NCBI RefSeq assembly: GCF_900089955.1
Contig: NZ_FLQX01000094.1
Coordinates: 1 to 64,000 of the forward strand
Source: Candidatus Accumulibacter aalborgensis
GTDB lineage: Bacteria > Pseudomonadota > Gammaproteobacteria > Burkholderiales > Rhodocyclaceae
Reading direction: 5' to 3'
Length of the DNA: 64,000 nucleotides
This document shows positions 55,113 through 63,269 of the stretch, one piece after another. Numbering within the stretch: position 1 is the stretch's first letter; every line of letters begins with the position of its first letter. The position numbers and the translations under genes were made by a program. A model generated the notes under the pieces. It searched no databases. It was not told the origin of the DNA and saw nothing but the letters and a program-made list of their open reading frames with translations.

Positions 55113-55868
55113 TCAGTCGGCGATGAAAATGTCGCGATAGGAAGCATATACGGAGCCGGCCAGCACGGGTCCAAGGACCAGGAATCCCAGCCCGGCGGGC
55201 AGCGCAGCGAAGAAACACAACACCATGCTGATCAGACCGTACACCAGAAAAACAACGACATTCCTGAGGCAAGCGTTGAAGCTGGCCTTGAGGGCGTCGA
55301 CTGCTGGCATCTGGTTGAACAGGACCAGCGCCGGGGCAAACCAGATGGCCATCACGATCGGCACAGACAACAGCATGCCGAGCAGACCGGCCATGAAGAT
55401 ACTGCTCAGGGCGACGCCGACGCCGACCGGGTTAGCCATCATCAGACCACCCGCCAGACCGCCGCCGGCGAGCAGAAAGACCAGCAGGCCGACGATCAGC
55501 ATGGCCAGCATGTACAGCACGCCCAGCGTCGCCAGGGCACCTGTACTGCGCTGGAAGCCGGCGAAAAGGTCGCTGATTTCGAGCGTTTTCTCATGCGCCA
55601 CCTTCTGGCAGGCGAGCAACATGCCGGCAGCCAGCAGTGGAGTGAGCACAAAGGCCGCGAGGTGACCGATCAAGGGGACGATCGACAGAGCGAGGTAGAT
55701 GACGATCAGGATGACCATCATCGCAATCCAGGCACCCGGATTGACGATGAAGATTGCCCAGCCCTGGCGCAGCCAGTCGAGAGCGTTACCGGCCTCGACG
55801 CTGCGGCTGGCGCCGTTGAAGCGCGGCGCAGGAATAGGGAAGGATTCCACGGGAGGGATAGGTTCCAT
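55113..55868 (-). CDS. BPSS1780 family membrane protein, copy 2
   Basis: 251 residues from MEPIPPVESFPIPAPRF at 55868 (AGGGAG-type site). After a cytoplasmic Pro-rich start come GNALDWLRQGWAIFIVNPGAWIAMMVILIVIYLALSIVPLIGH and further helices. The pieces MAIWFAPALVLFNQMPAVDALKASFNACLRNVVVFLVYG and AGSVYASYRDIFIAD correspond to copy 1 in order. The function of this betaproteobacterial family is unknown. Position beside thrB and nadD is common to related genomes. Confidence 0.82.
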   Translation of the reverse strand: MEPIPPVESFPIPAPRFNGASRSVEAGNALDWLRQGWAIFIVNPGAWIAMMVILIVIYLALSIVPLIGHLAAFVLTPLLAAGMLLACQKVAHEKTLEISDLFAGFQRSTGALATLGVLYMLAMLIVGLLVFLLAGGGLAGGLMMANPVGVGVALSSIFMAGLLGMLLSVPIVMAIWFAPALVLFNQMPAVDALKASFNACLRNVVVFLVYGLISMVLCFFAALPAGLGFLVLGPVLAGSVYASYRDIFIAD

Positions 55869-55915
55869 AGGGAGAAAGAATTCCAGGTCGAAAGGTTGCG
55901 CGACGACGCCGCTGT

Positions 55916-56896
55916 TCAAGGGAGGGTGAGCAGAGACTGACCACCCGCGGCGCAGGTGACGACCTGGCTGGCGCCCGTCGCGCGGCGAGCCAGGAGGATC
56001 GTTCGGTAGGCGTCGGGATCGCGTTGGACAACGAGGTCGCCCGGCCGCGGCAGATGAAGATCGTGCAGCCGTGAGAGCCAGAAACGCAAAGCCGCTGCGC
56101 GCAACATCGTCGGCCATGCCAGCCGTTCGCTGTCCAGGAACGGTCGGCGAGTAGCGTAGGCGGCCAGCAGTGCTCGATTGCGCTCGCTGTCACGGGCACC
56201 GGCGGGCGTCGTGCACCAGTCGTTGACCGTCACGGCCAGATCGAAAAGCAGATCGTCGACACCGGCAAAATAGAAGTCGAGCAAGCCGCTGACGCGATCA
56301 CCCGCAAACAGCACGTTATCGCGAAAGAGGTCGGCGTGAATCACCCCGCGCGGCAGGTCGTCGGGCCGAAACTGTTGCTGGTGGCGCAGCTCGTCGCGCA
56401 GCAGTGCGGCATCGTCTGTATTCAGGTGCGGCTCGATCTGCGCGGCGACGCCGATACACCATGCCGTATCGCGTTGATGAGCCAGAGCGCCCCGGTACGA
56501 CTGTGCGCTGCGGTGCAAGTCGGCCAGCATGGCGCCAATCGCCGCGCATTGCGCCAGGTTCGGCGAGCTTTCAGAGCGACCAGGCAAGCGGCTGACGATC
56601 ACCGCCGGTTTGCCGCAGAGGTCGGTAATGAACGCATTGTGGCGGTTGGCGACGGGTTCCGGGCAGGGTATGCCACGGGCAGCCAGATGGGCCATCAGTT
56701 GAATGTAGAGAGGGACTTCATCGCGCGCCACCTGCTCGAAAATGGTCAGCACGTAGTGGCCAAGCGTAGTGGTCAGAAAGAAATTGGAGTTTTGCACCCC
56801 TTCGGCAATGCCTTCCAACGTCTCCAGTGTCCCCAGCGCATAGTCCTCGAGCCAGGCTGCCGCCTGCTCGGCGCTCAGTTGGGTGAACACCGACAT
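55916..56896 (-). CDS. thrB: Homoserine kinase (ThrB type II, APH fold)
   Basis: 326 residues. Phosphorylates homoserine in threonine synthesis; this is the choline-kinase-like form found in betaproteobacteria and pseudomonads, not the GHMP type of E. coli. Motifs: LEGIAEGVQNSNFFLTT near the N-terminus, catalytic GVIHADLFRDNVLFAGDRVSGLLDFYFAGVDDLLFDLAVTVNDWC (HxDxxxxN then the second Asp). Downstream of the DUF2782 gene, the usual neighbour. Confidence 0.95.
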   Translation of the reverse strand: MSVFTQLSAEQAAAWLEDYALGTLETLEGIAEGVQNSNFFLTTTLGHYVLTIFEQVARDEVPLYIQLMAHLAARGIPCPEPVANRHNAFITDLCGKPAVIVSRLPGRSESSPNLAQCAAIGAMLADLHRSAQSYRGALAHQRDTAWCIGVAAQIEPHLNTDDAALLRDELRHQQQFRPDDLPRGVIHADLFRDNVLFAGDRVSGLLDFYFAGVDDLLFDLAVTVNDWCTTPAGARDSERNRALLAAYATRRPFLDSERLAWPTMLRAAALRFWLSRLHDLHLPRPGDLVVQRDPDAYRTILLARRATGASQVVTCAAGGQSLLTLP

Positions 56897-56948
56897 GGCA
56901 GCCCGACACGGCTTGCAGGCGAATCACAACTGATCAGGATGGCCGTTC

Positions 56949-57308
56949 TCAGAAGGTGCCGATAACCCATTGCGGGACACTGACATCGGGAGTGCCCATC
57001 GTATCCTGCGTGAAGTTGCCGTCGCCCTGGCGATCGATCAGGTAGTAGGGGACACCGTGTTCCGGGGTCACCTTGATCTTGTACAGCTTGCCGTTGAGCC
57101 GGTGTTCCTCGACGGTATCCCCTTCGCGTTTCTTGATCGTCACCTCGGGTTCAAGGGCGGCATCGAAGGGAGCCATTTCCGGCGGCGGTGGCGGGACTGC
57201 CGGCAGCGGCTGCATGTCCGTCCGGCTCTGCGCAAGGACCAGCGCGGCAGGCAGAGCCAGGAGTGTCAGGAGTGCCAAGCGTGCGAGGCGTACTTTGGTA
57301 CAACGCAT
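56949..57308 (-). CDS. DUF2782 domain protein
   Basis: 119 residues: signal peptide (LALLTLLALPAALVLAQS), a Pro-rich stretch, then the DUF2782 core PEVTIKKREGDTVEEHRLNGKLYKIKVTPEHGVPYYLIDRQGDGNF. Periplasmic, function unknown. In betaproteobacteria it is nearly always next to thrB (and polA), as here for thrB; polA is not in the window. It may share a transcript with thrB. Confidence 0.88.
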   Translation of the reverse strand: MRCTKVRLARLALLTLLALPAALVLAQSRTDMQPLPAVPPPPPEMAPFDAALEPEVTIKKREGDTVEEHRLNGKLYKIKVTPEHGVPYYLIDRQGDGNFTQDTMGTPDVSVPQWVIGTF

Positions 57309-57400
57309 GAGGAAGCTCCCGGGTAGTCAAGCAGTGGATATCAGCAATCAGTCTGGATTGTAGTACAGATTGACCAAGCTGATCGTCCCGGCGATTCTCG

Positions 57401-57886
57401 TCAGCCACCGATCCGCAGGCCTGTCTTCTTGAGTATCCGGGTCGAAAACAGAACATCGTACGAACGGCAATCGCTGCCAAGGAGTCCGGCGATCTCCGCC
57501 ACCTTGGCCAAAACCTCTGCCCGCGAACTGCCGTGCACCATCGCAAACAGGTTGTACGGCCACTCCGGGGGCTGACGCGGCCGGTGGTAGCAGTGAGTCA
57601 CGAAGTCTAGCCCGCCGACGCTGGCACCGAGTGCATCGACGCGGGCATCCGGCACATCCCAGACGCTCATCCCGTTGGCGGTGTAGCCGATCGCGTAGTG
57701 GTTGGGGACCGCGCCGATGCGGCGAATGACGCCATTCTCGAGCATGCGGGTCAGCCGGGAAAGCACTTCTTCCGGCGCCATGCCGAGTTGCTCGGCAAGC
57801 TGGTGGTAAGGCCGAGACACCAGCGGCAGGCCGCTCTGGGTCGCCAGCACCAGACGGCGATCGACGGCATCGACGGCGGCTTTCAT
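57401..57886 (-). CDS. nirH: Siroheme decarboxylase subunit NirH (AsnC/Lrp-like)
   Basis: 161 residues of the Lrp/AsnC-like fold used in heme d1 synthesis: an HTH-like N-terminus (LVSRPYHQLAEQLGMAPEEVLSRLTRMLENGVIRRIGAVPNHYAIGYTANGMSVWDVPD) and an AsnC-type beta domain (FVTHCYHRPRQPPEWPYNLFAMVHGSSRAEVLAKVAEI). The CYHRPR…WPYNLF block is also in the C-half of NirDL. NirDLGH together remove two acetate side chains of siroheme as CO2, giving 12,18-didecarboxysiroheme. Overlaps nirG by 4 bp. nirJ, which often comes next, is not present. Confidence 0.93.
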   Translation of the reverse strand: MKAAVDAVDRRLVLATQSGLPLVSRPYHQLAEQLGMAPEEVLSRLTRMLENGVIRRIGAVPNHYAIGYTANGMSVWDVPDARVDALGASVGGLDFVTHCYHRPRQPPEWPYNLFAMVHGSSRAEVLAKVAEIAGLLGSDCRSYDVLFSTRILKKTGLRIGG

Positions 57887-58380
57887 GCGCGCACCGAAAG
57901 TTTCATTTCAACGAAGTACTCGCTCAGCTTGGGGAAGGAGAAGACCGGCAAGCCACTGGCCTCTTCGATCCTGCGGATGACGGCCGGGATGCCATCGGTG
58001 GTTTCTGTGGCCAGCACGAACCACATGTTGAAGCGGCAGTTGCGGTCACTCTCGCGCCGGTAGTTGTGGGCCACCTCCGGAAACGAGTTGACCACCTCGA
58101 CCGACCGCTGCCAGCCGGCTTCGGGAACGCACATCGCCGCCAGAACGAAGGCGCCGCCCATCCGCTCGACCTGGAACAGCGGACCAAAACGGGTCAGCAC
58201 ACGGGTAGCGAGCAGCCGCCGCAGGCGCCCGAGCAACTGCTCCTCGGTGATGCCAAGCCCGCTGGCGACTTGGGCGTAAGGCCGCTCGCAAATCGGAAAA
58301 CCACCCTGCAGGCCGTCGATGATCGCGCGATCAACGGTGTCAATAGCGTCAATGGCGTCGAAGCGCGCCGTCTCATGCAT
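57883..58380 (-). CDS. nirG: Siroheme decarboxylase subunit NirG
   Basis: 165 residues from MHETARFDAIDAID at 58380. N-terminal helix-turn-helix-like part (FPICERPYAQVASGLGITEEQLLGRLRRLLATRVLTRFGPLFQVERMGG), C-terminal AsnC-like part with FPEVAHNYRRESDRNCRFNMWFVLATETTDGI. The FPEV(A/N)HNY(R/E)RE block matches the N-half of NirDL, placing it in the NirD/NirG branch. Overlaps both neighbours (8 and 4 bp), so translation is coupled. Confidence 0.93.
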   Translation of the reverse strand: MHETARFDAIDAIDTVDRAIIDGLQGGFPICERPYAQVASGLGITEEQLLGRLRRLLATRVLTRFGPLFQVERMGGAFVLAAMCVPEAGWQRSVEVVNSFPEVAHNYRRESDRNCRFNMWFVLATETTDGIPAVIRRIEEASGLPVFSFPKLSEYFVEMKLSVRA

Positions 58381-59353
58381 AACGAGCGCCACTTTGCTTG
58401 AAACGGGTAAGCGAAAACAGGATCGCGTGGGCGTAGTCACCCAAATGCAGGCGGGCTCGCAACTCGGCAATCCTGGCGCCCACTTCTGCCCGCGCGTGAC
58501 CATGGATCATGCAGAACAGGTTGTAGGGCCAGTCCGGCTCGACACGCGGTCGCTGATAGCACAACGAGACCCCCGCTTCGCGCGCCAGACGCTCGCCGAT
58601 GTCACCGACGACTTCATCGGGAACGTCGTGTACCAACATGGCATTGGCCGTGTAGCCGAGTTCGTGATGCCTGACGATCACCCCGAAGCGCTTGATGATG
58701 CCTTCGTCACACCAGCGACGGATACGCCCGAGTACTTCGCTCTCGTCGCAGCCGACCCGACTGGCGAGCACCGAAAACGGACGAATGAACAGCGGCAAGC
58801 CCTCCTGCAGGGCCATTACCAGACGCCGCTCGAACTCGTCGAGGGGCTTCGGCGGAACGAAAGCCTGCCTGCGCACGCGGCTGGGCGTCGGCTTTTCACC
58901 CTTGCCATCGAGCGAAAATCCCAGGTCGATATGGTATTCCTGAAGCAGGGGCAAGCGAAGGAGCGGGTAGCCGGCCGCCTGAACGATGGCACCCAGCGCG
59001 GCCTGCAGCCGCCCTTCGGATCCGGCGGTGGCGACGAACCACAGGTTGTAGCGGTGCTCGCGCTCGTAATTGTGGTTCACCTCGGGAAAACGATTGACCG
59101 CCTCGGCCACTCCAGCAAGCTTGTCCGGCGGTACCGCCATCGCCGCCAGCGTGCTGGCGCCAATGCGTTTGGGGGCAAAGACCGCGCCGACGCGGGCCAC
59201 CTTGCCTTCCCGGCGCAGCGCCTCGAGGACCCGCAAGACGGCGCTTTCAGCGACGCCAAGGCGGGTCGCCAACTCGGCAAAGGGTGCAGAACAGAGCGGG
59301 AAGTCCCGCTGGAAATCGTTGAGCAAACGGAAGTCGAGCACCTCGTCAATCAT
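58373..59353 (-). CDS. nirDL: Fused siroheme decarboxylase NirDL
   Basis: 326 residues from the ATG at 59353; a TTG at 59362 overlapping the nirF stop is an alternative. It is a NirD-type half (about 1-150; FPLCSAPFAELATRLGVAESAVLRVLEALRREGKVARVGAVFAP, FPEVNHNYEREHRYNLWFV) joined by a basic linker (about 150-170) to a NirL-type half (PLFIRPFSVLASRVGCDESEVLGRIRRWCDEGIIKRFGVI, CYQRPRVEPDWPYNLFCMIHGHARAEV). Natural NirDL fusions occur in other denitrifiers. Acts with NirG and NirH in heme d1 synthesis. Confidence 0.93.
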   Translation of the reverse strand: MIDEVLDFRLLNDFQRDFPLCSAPFAELATRLGVAESAVLRVLEALRREGKVARVGAVFAPKRIGASTLAAMAVPPDKLAGVAEAVNRFPEVNHNYEREHRYNLWFVATAGSEGRLQAALGAIVQAAGYPLLRLPLLQEYHIDLGFSLDGKGEKPTPSRVRRQAFVPPKPLDEFERRLVMALQEGLPLFIRPFSVLASRVGCDESEVLGRIRRWCDEGIIKRFGVIVRHHELGYTANAMLVHDVPDEVVGDIGERLAREAGVSLCYQRPRVEPDWPYNLFCMIHGHARAEVGARIAELRARLHLGDYAHAILFSLTRFKQSGARYA

Positions 59354-59358
59354 CTCGG

Positions 59359-60528
59359 TCAAAATCCCGTCCGGCCGGCCCGGCTGGTGAAGAAGATGCC
59401 GCTCGGCGCCTGCGCGGCGAACTCGCCGACCTTGGCGAAGCTGGCCGTATCATAGATCAGCACCTTGTTGTCGTCACGGGCGGAGATCCAGACCTGTTCG
59501 CCGCGCGGCGTGAACTCCATGTGCAGGATGGCCTTCCCGGGTGCGAGCGTGTGCACCACCTTCCCGCTCAGCGTGTCGATCACCTCGACCCATCCATTGT
59601 CAGGAAACGCATAATTGACCCACACCTGGCGTCCGTCCGGCCGTGCAATGACGAACACCGGCTGGCCTTTGACCTTGATCCGGCCAACTTCCCGCCAGTT
59701 GCTTGCCGAGACGACCAACACCTCGTGCCGGCCAACCGCCGGCAGATAGGCATTGCCCTGCGCCATCGACCAGCCGCGCAGGTGAGGCATCTTGAAGACC
59801 GGCAGCTTCTCCTCACCGCGCCCGTAGTTCGCGAGAATCCGGCGCGTGCCCTGCTCCGCTTGCCAGGTATCGAGCAAAGCGACGCCATCCTCACCAAACA
59901 ACCCGGCCAGATAGTAACGCCCATCGGGCGTCACCAGTCCGTCATAGGGCTGCAGGCCGGCGGGATAGCGCTTCGTCTGGGGCCGCCGGGGGTCGGAAAA
60001 GTCGGTCACCCAGATTTCGCCGCCATCGAAGAGCGCATAGGCGAAGCGGTTGCCGGACAGGTCGGCCAGACCGACGACCTTGGAAAAGCTCCCCGGCGCG
60101 TATTCTGCCGGCACTTCGGACAGCAGTTCAAGGGTGTCGGCAGCGAAGGCCTTGATGCCGCCCGGAGTGTAGTTCTGGACGACGACAATGCGGCCATCCT
60201 GCGAAATCGAACCGCCTATGGCATTACCTGACTGCAGCACGCGCCTGACGATTCGCGCCTCGAGTAGATCGACTTTCGTCAGTCCGCCGTCACGACCGAA
60301 AACGTAAGCGTAGCGGCCATCCCGCGAATAGACCACCGAGGCATGCGACAGGTCACCGAAGCCGTCAATGCGTGCATAGGGTTCGCGCCGACTGGTGTCG
60401 ACCAGGGTCACCTGTCCGCTGGCGCGCTCGATGACCAGACCCAGGTCGCCAGTTCCGCGCAGAGCGGGCGCCGCACAGCCAGTGAGCAGGACAATGCACA
60501 GCAGGGCCAGCAATCTAGTCACGATCAT
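59359..60528 (-). CDS. nirF: Heme d1 biosynthesis protein NirF (lipoprotein)
   Basis: 389 residues from MIVTRLLALLCIVLLTGCAAP with lipobox LLTGC (Cys18), so periplasmic and membrane-anchored. The eight-bladed propeller of the cytochrome cd1 d1-domain type is visible (LGLVIERASGQVTLVDTSRREPYARIDGFGDLSHASVVYSRDGRYAYVFGRDGGLTKVDL; GNAIGGSISQDGRIVVVQNYTPGGIKAFAADTLELLSEVPA; WVNYAFPDNGWVEVIDTLSGKVV). NirF acts as a dehydrogenase in late heme d1 synthesis. First gene of nirF-DL-G-H. No clear Fnr/Dnr box was seen upstream. Confidence 0.93.
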   Translation of the reverse strand: MIVTRLLALLCIVLLTGCAAPALRGTGDLGLVIERASGQVTLVDTSRREPYARIDGFGDLSHASVVYSRDGRYAYVFGRDGGLTKVDLLEARIVRRVLQSGNAIGGSISQDGRIVVVQNYTPGGIKAFAADTLELLSEVPAEYAPGSFSKVVGLADLSGNRFAYALFDGGEIWVTDFSDPRRPQTKRYPAGLQPYDGLVTPDGRYYLAGLFGEDGVALLDTWQAEQGTRRILANYGRGEEKLPVFKMPHLRGWSMAQGNAYLPAVGRHEVLVVSASNWREVGRIKVKGQPVFVIARPDGRQVWVNYAFPDNGWVEVIDTLSGKVVHTLAPGKAILHMEFTPRGEQVWISARDDNKVLIYDTASFAKVGEFAAQAPSGIFFTSRAGRTGF

Positions 60529-60796
60529 CACTCCAATGGCGCCGCTGGCACACAAACCAGGAACGGTGCCAGCTCGGCACCAGTCATTATCACCACACTG
60601 GTCACCGTCTCGCAAGCGGGAAGAAAGTTGGCGCCAGGAGCGTGGGCCGGCTGGTGTCGTGCCCGAAGGTCTTTTGGTCGACTGGCGGCCCGTTTTTTTA
60701 CCCGGCGAGGCGTCGGTGCACAGCTTGCCCAGCAAATGGCGCAGCCGGGCGATAATCAAGCTTCTCCGTGCCATCGGCCGCCACCACACTGACGTG
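60529..60796. other. Divergent intergenic region upstream of nirF
   Basis: 268 bases separating nirF (minus) from the next plus-strand gene. Forward open frames here have no family resemblance and look like antisense of the nirF upstream region. A GTTTTTTTACC run lies near 60690 and a GATAATCAAG near 60760. I could not find a TTGAT-N4-ATCAA Fnr/Dnr palindrome. Confidence 0.4.
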
Positions 60797-61291
60797 ATGA
60801 TCAAAACCCTGCTGCTCGACGCAGCCATCCTGCTTGGACTCGCCATACTCGGCGTCATCGGCTACAAGCTGGCGCCGCTGCTCGACGCGAAGACCGACCT
60901 TACCCTGCCGCTGTCGACCTGCAACCTCGGCCGGCAGGCCTGCGCAACGACGCTGCCCGATGGGGGCCAGGTCGAATTCTCGATCGAACCGCGGCCAATC
61001 CCCACGCTCAAGCAACTCCAGTTGCAGGCGACCTTCAGCGGCGTGGAAGTGCGCGGGGTGGCCGTTGATCTCGCCGGTGCCGAGATGCAGATGGGCTACA
61101 ACCGACCGCAACTGGAGCGTCAGCCGGGCGGCGGCGAGCGCTTCACCGGCCAGGCCAGCCTGCCGGTGTGCATTACCGGCAACATGGTCTGGAACATCAC
61201 GGTGATCGTCGATACCGGCAAAACCGTTCTCGCGCTGCCTTTCCGCTTGGTGACCGGCGACCGATCCGCCACTGATCGACGGCCTGACTGA
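60797..61291 (+). CDS. Membrane-anchored periplasmic protein of unknown function
   Basis: 164 residues from the ATG at 60797. One N-terminal helix (LLLDAAILLGLAILGVIGYKLAPLL) and a beta-rich periplasmic domain containing CNLGRQACATTLPDGGQVEFSIEPRPIPTLKQLQLQATFSGVEVRGVAVDLAGAEMQMGYNRPQLERQPGGGERFTGQASLPVCITGNMVWNITVIVDT. Three cysteines and M/N-rich DLAGAEMQMGYN could bind metal. It resembles FixH/YtkA-type beta domains in general shape. Similar ORFs are known to me from betaproteobacteria without function. 30 bases before the regulator gene. Confidence 0.7.
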   Translation: MIKTLLLDAAILLGLAILGVIGYKLAPLLDAKTDLTLPLSTCNLGRQACATTLPDGGQVEFSIEPRPIPTLKQLQLQATFSGVEVRGVAVDLAGAEMQMGYNRPQLERQPGGGERFTGQASLPVCITGNMVWNITVIVDTGKTVLALPFRLVTGDRSATDRRPD

Positions 61292-61321
61292 CGTGCTTTT
61301 GTAGCATAATCGCCGACAAAT

Positions 61322-63259
61322 GTGCGACTCGAGACTTACTTGATCAGCTTTGTCGCTCCCGACCGTTACGACTCGATGAAGGCGACGGGCAAGCTGCCGT
61401 CGCCCAAGGGGGTTGCCTTCTCGATCATCAAGCTCCTGCAGCGCGATGATTTCAGGGTCGCCGAGCTGGTGCAACTGGTCCAGTCCGACCCGGCGATCGC
61501 CGGGCGCCTGCTCAAGTTCGCCAATGCCGCCGCCTTCGGCCGTCCGCGGCCGATTGTCTCGCTGCACCGGGCGATCGTCGCCCTCGGATCATTCCGGGTG
61601 CGTGACCTGGTGATCGGTCTCTCGGTGATGCACAGCCACACCAGCGGTCAGTGCCTGGCGTTTGATTACGGCGCCTTCTGGGGACATTCACTGGCCACCG
61701 GAATCGCTTGTCAGGAGCTCGCCCGTATCGCGCAGATTTCGAGCGAGGAAATCTTCACCATCGGCCTGCTCGCGCGGGTCGGCGAGCTGGCCATGGCCTC
61801 GCTGTACCCCGACGAATACGCAGCGGTGCTGCTCAAGGTGCGGACCGGGCGGTACGACCTGGAGACGCTCGAACGCGAATGCTTCGCCATGGACCACCAT
61901 CAACTCGGCGCCACGATGCTCGCCGAATGGGGGCTGCCCGACATGCTGATCCAGGCCGCGTATTTTCACGAAGAGCCTGACGTGGCCGGCTTTCCGGATG
62001 GCTCACGCGTCCAGACGCTGACCCAGTCGCTCAATTTCGCCCGTTCGCTGGCCGCGATTTGCATGGCCACCGAGGAGTCGCGCTGGAGCCTCCTGCCCGG
62101 TCTCCTGACCCGAGCGGCACGCCTGGGAATCAGCGGTGATGCCTTGAACGACATGGTCGACCGGATCGTGCGCCGCTGGCGTGAGTGGGGATCCATGCTC
62201 CAGGTGCGCACCCCGGAGATGCCCCCTTTTGCCGAGGTCCTTGCCGCCAGCCCACCTAGCCGACGCGTCAGCACCAGCCCATGCGAAGAGAACGGAACCG
62301 TCGCTTCCCCTCGCCTGCAGATCCAGTTGTTCGGCATCCCGTCGGCCGAACTTCCCGCCCTCCGGCAGCAGATCGAAAGTCTGGGTCATCTGCCCGTGGT
62401 GGTCGAGACGACTGCCGAAGCCATCAAACAGGCCCTGCGCCAGCCGGCGCAGATCATCATCGCCGACCTGACGATGCCGGGGCTGAAACCGGCCCTGTTC
62501 TGCCGTATCCTTCGCCAGACGGCCGCGGGCAAGGAGACTTACGCCCTCCTGCTGGCTTCGCCGGACAGCGAAGGCCACGTTCTCGAGGCCATCGATTCCG
62601 GGGCGGATGATGTTCTGGTCAAACCACTGACCATCCAGACCTTACGGGTGCGCCTCAATACCGCGACCCGCATGCTGCTCCTGCGCGAAGAAATCCAGCG
62701 CGAGCGCCGCGGCATCATGCGCTCGACAGACGAGTTTGCCGTGGCCCACAAGCGCCTGCTGCGCGATGCGCTCACGGACACCCTGACACAACTCCCCAAC
62801 CGTCGCCACGGGCTCGATTTCCTCGCCTCCGAATGGACATTTGCCCAGGGCAACGCCTTGCCGATGGCCTGCCTGCTGCTCGATATAGACCACTTCAAGC
62901 GGATCAACGACACTTACGGCCATGCTGCCGGCGATGCCGTCCTGCAGCAGCTCGCAGACCTCCTCAAACGCGCCTCACGCGCCGAAGACCTGGTCTTTCG
63001 CTATGGCGGCGAGGAGTTCGCCGCCGTTCTGCCCAAAGCCAATATCCACACCGCGCTGCAGATCGCCGAGCGCATCCGCGCTTTGGTTGAGAAATACGAC
63101 TTCCTCTGGCAGAGTCGGTCGATCCCCCTTACCGTGAGCATCGGCCTGGCCACACTCAAGAGCGCTGAAACGACCAGCCAGGCGCTCATCCAGGCGGCCG
63201 ACGCTGCGCTCTACCAAGCCAAGAACGGCGGCCGCAACCGCGTCACTGTCGCCACCTGA
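61322..63259 (+). CDS. HDOD-receiver-GGDEF signalling protein (probable diguanylate cyclase)
   Basis: 645 residues from a GTG start at 61322. HDOD domain (about 12-215; LPSPKGVAFSIIKLLQRDDFRVAELVQLVQSDPAIAGRLLKFANAAAFG), then a receiver-like domain (about 335-450; IIIADLTMPGLKP with a possible phospho-Asp, and VKPLT). The C-terminal GGDEF domain (about 480-640) has the active site RYGGEEF and, five residues before it, an RAED sequence fitting the product-inhibition I-site. LLLDIDHFKRINDTYGHAAGDAVL is canonical. A soluble protein likely making c-di-GMP. The combination of HDOD with GGDEF is less common than each alone. Confidence 0.92.
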   Translation: MRLETYLISFVAPDRYDSMKATGKLPSPKGVAFSIIKLLQRDDFRVAELVQLVQSDPAIAGRLLKFANAAAFGRPRPIVSLHRAIVALGSFRVRDLVIGLSVMHSHTSGQCLAFDYGAFWGHSLATGIACQELARIAQISSEEIFTIGLLARVGELAMASLYPDEYAAVLLKVRTGRYDLETLERECFAMDHHQLGATMLAEWGLPDMLIQAAYFHEEPDVAGFPDGSRVQTLTQSLNFARSLAAICMATEESRWSLLPGLLTRAARLGISGDALNDMVDRIVRRWREWGSMLQVRTPEMPPFAEVLAASPPSRRVSTSPCEENGTVASPRLQIQLFGIPSAELPALRQQIESLGHLPVVVETTAEAIKQALRQPAQIIIADLTMPGLKPALFCRILRQTAAGKETYALLLASPDSEGHVLEAIDSGADDVLVKPLTIQTLRVRLNTATRMLLLREEIQRERRGIMRSTDEFAVAHKRLLRDALTDTLTQLPNRRHGLDFLASEWTFAQGNALPMACLLLDIDHFKRINDTYGHAAGDAVLQQLADLLKRASRAEDLVFRYGGEEFAAVLPKANIHTALQIAERIRALVEKYDFLWQSRSIPLTVSIGLATLKSAETTSQALIQAADAALYQAKNGGRNRVTVAT

Positions 63260-63269
63260 GGGGGTAGAT

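Noticed and set aside
60529-60796. Fnr/Dnr box for the heme d1 operon
   Set aside because: No TTGAT-N4-ATCAA-like palindrome found; GTGATAATGAC near 60585 is too weak to claim.
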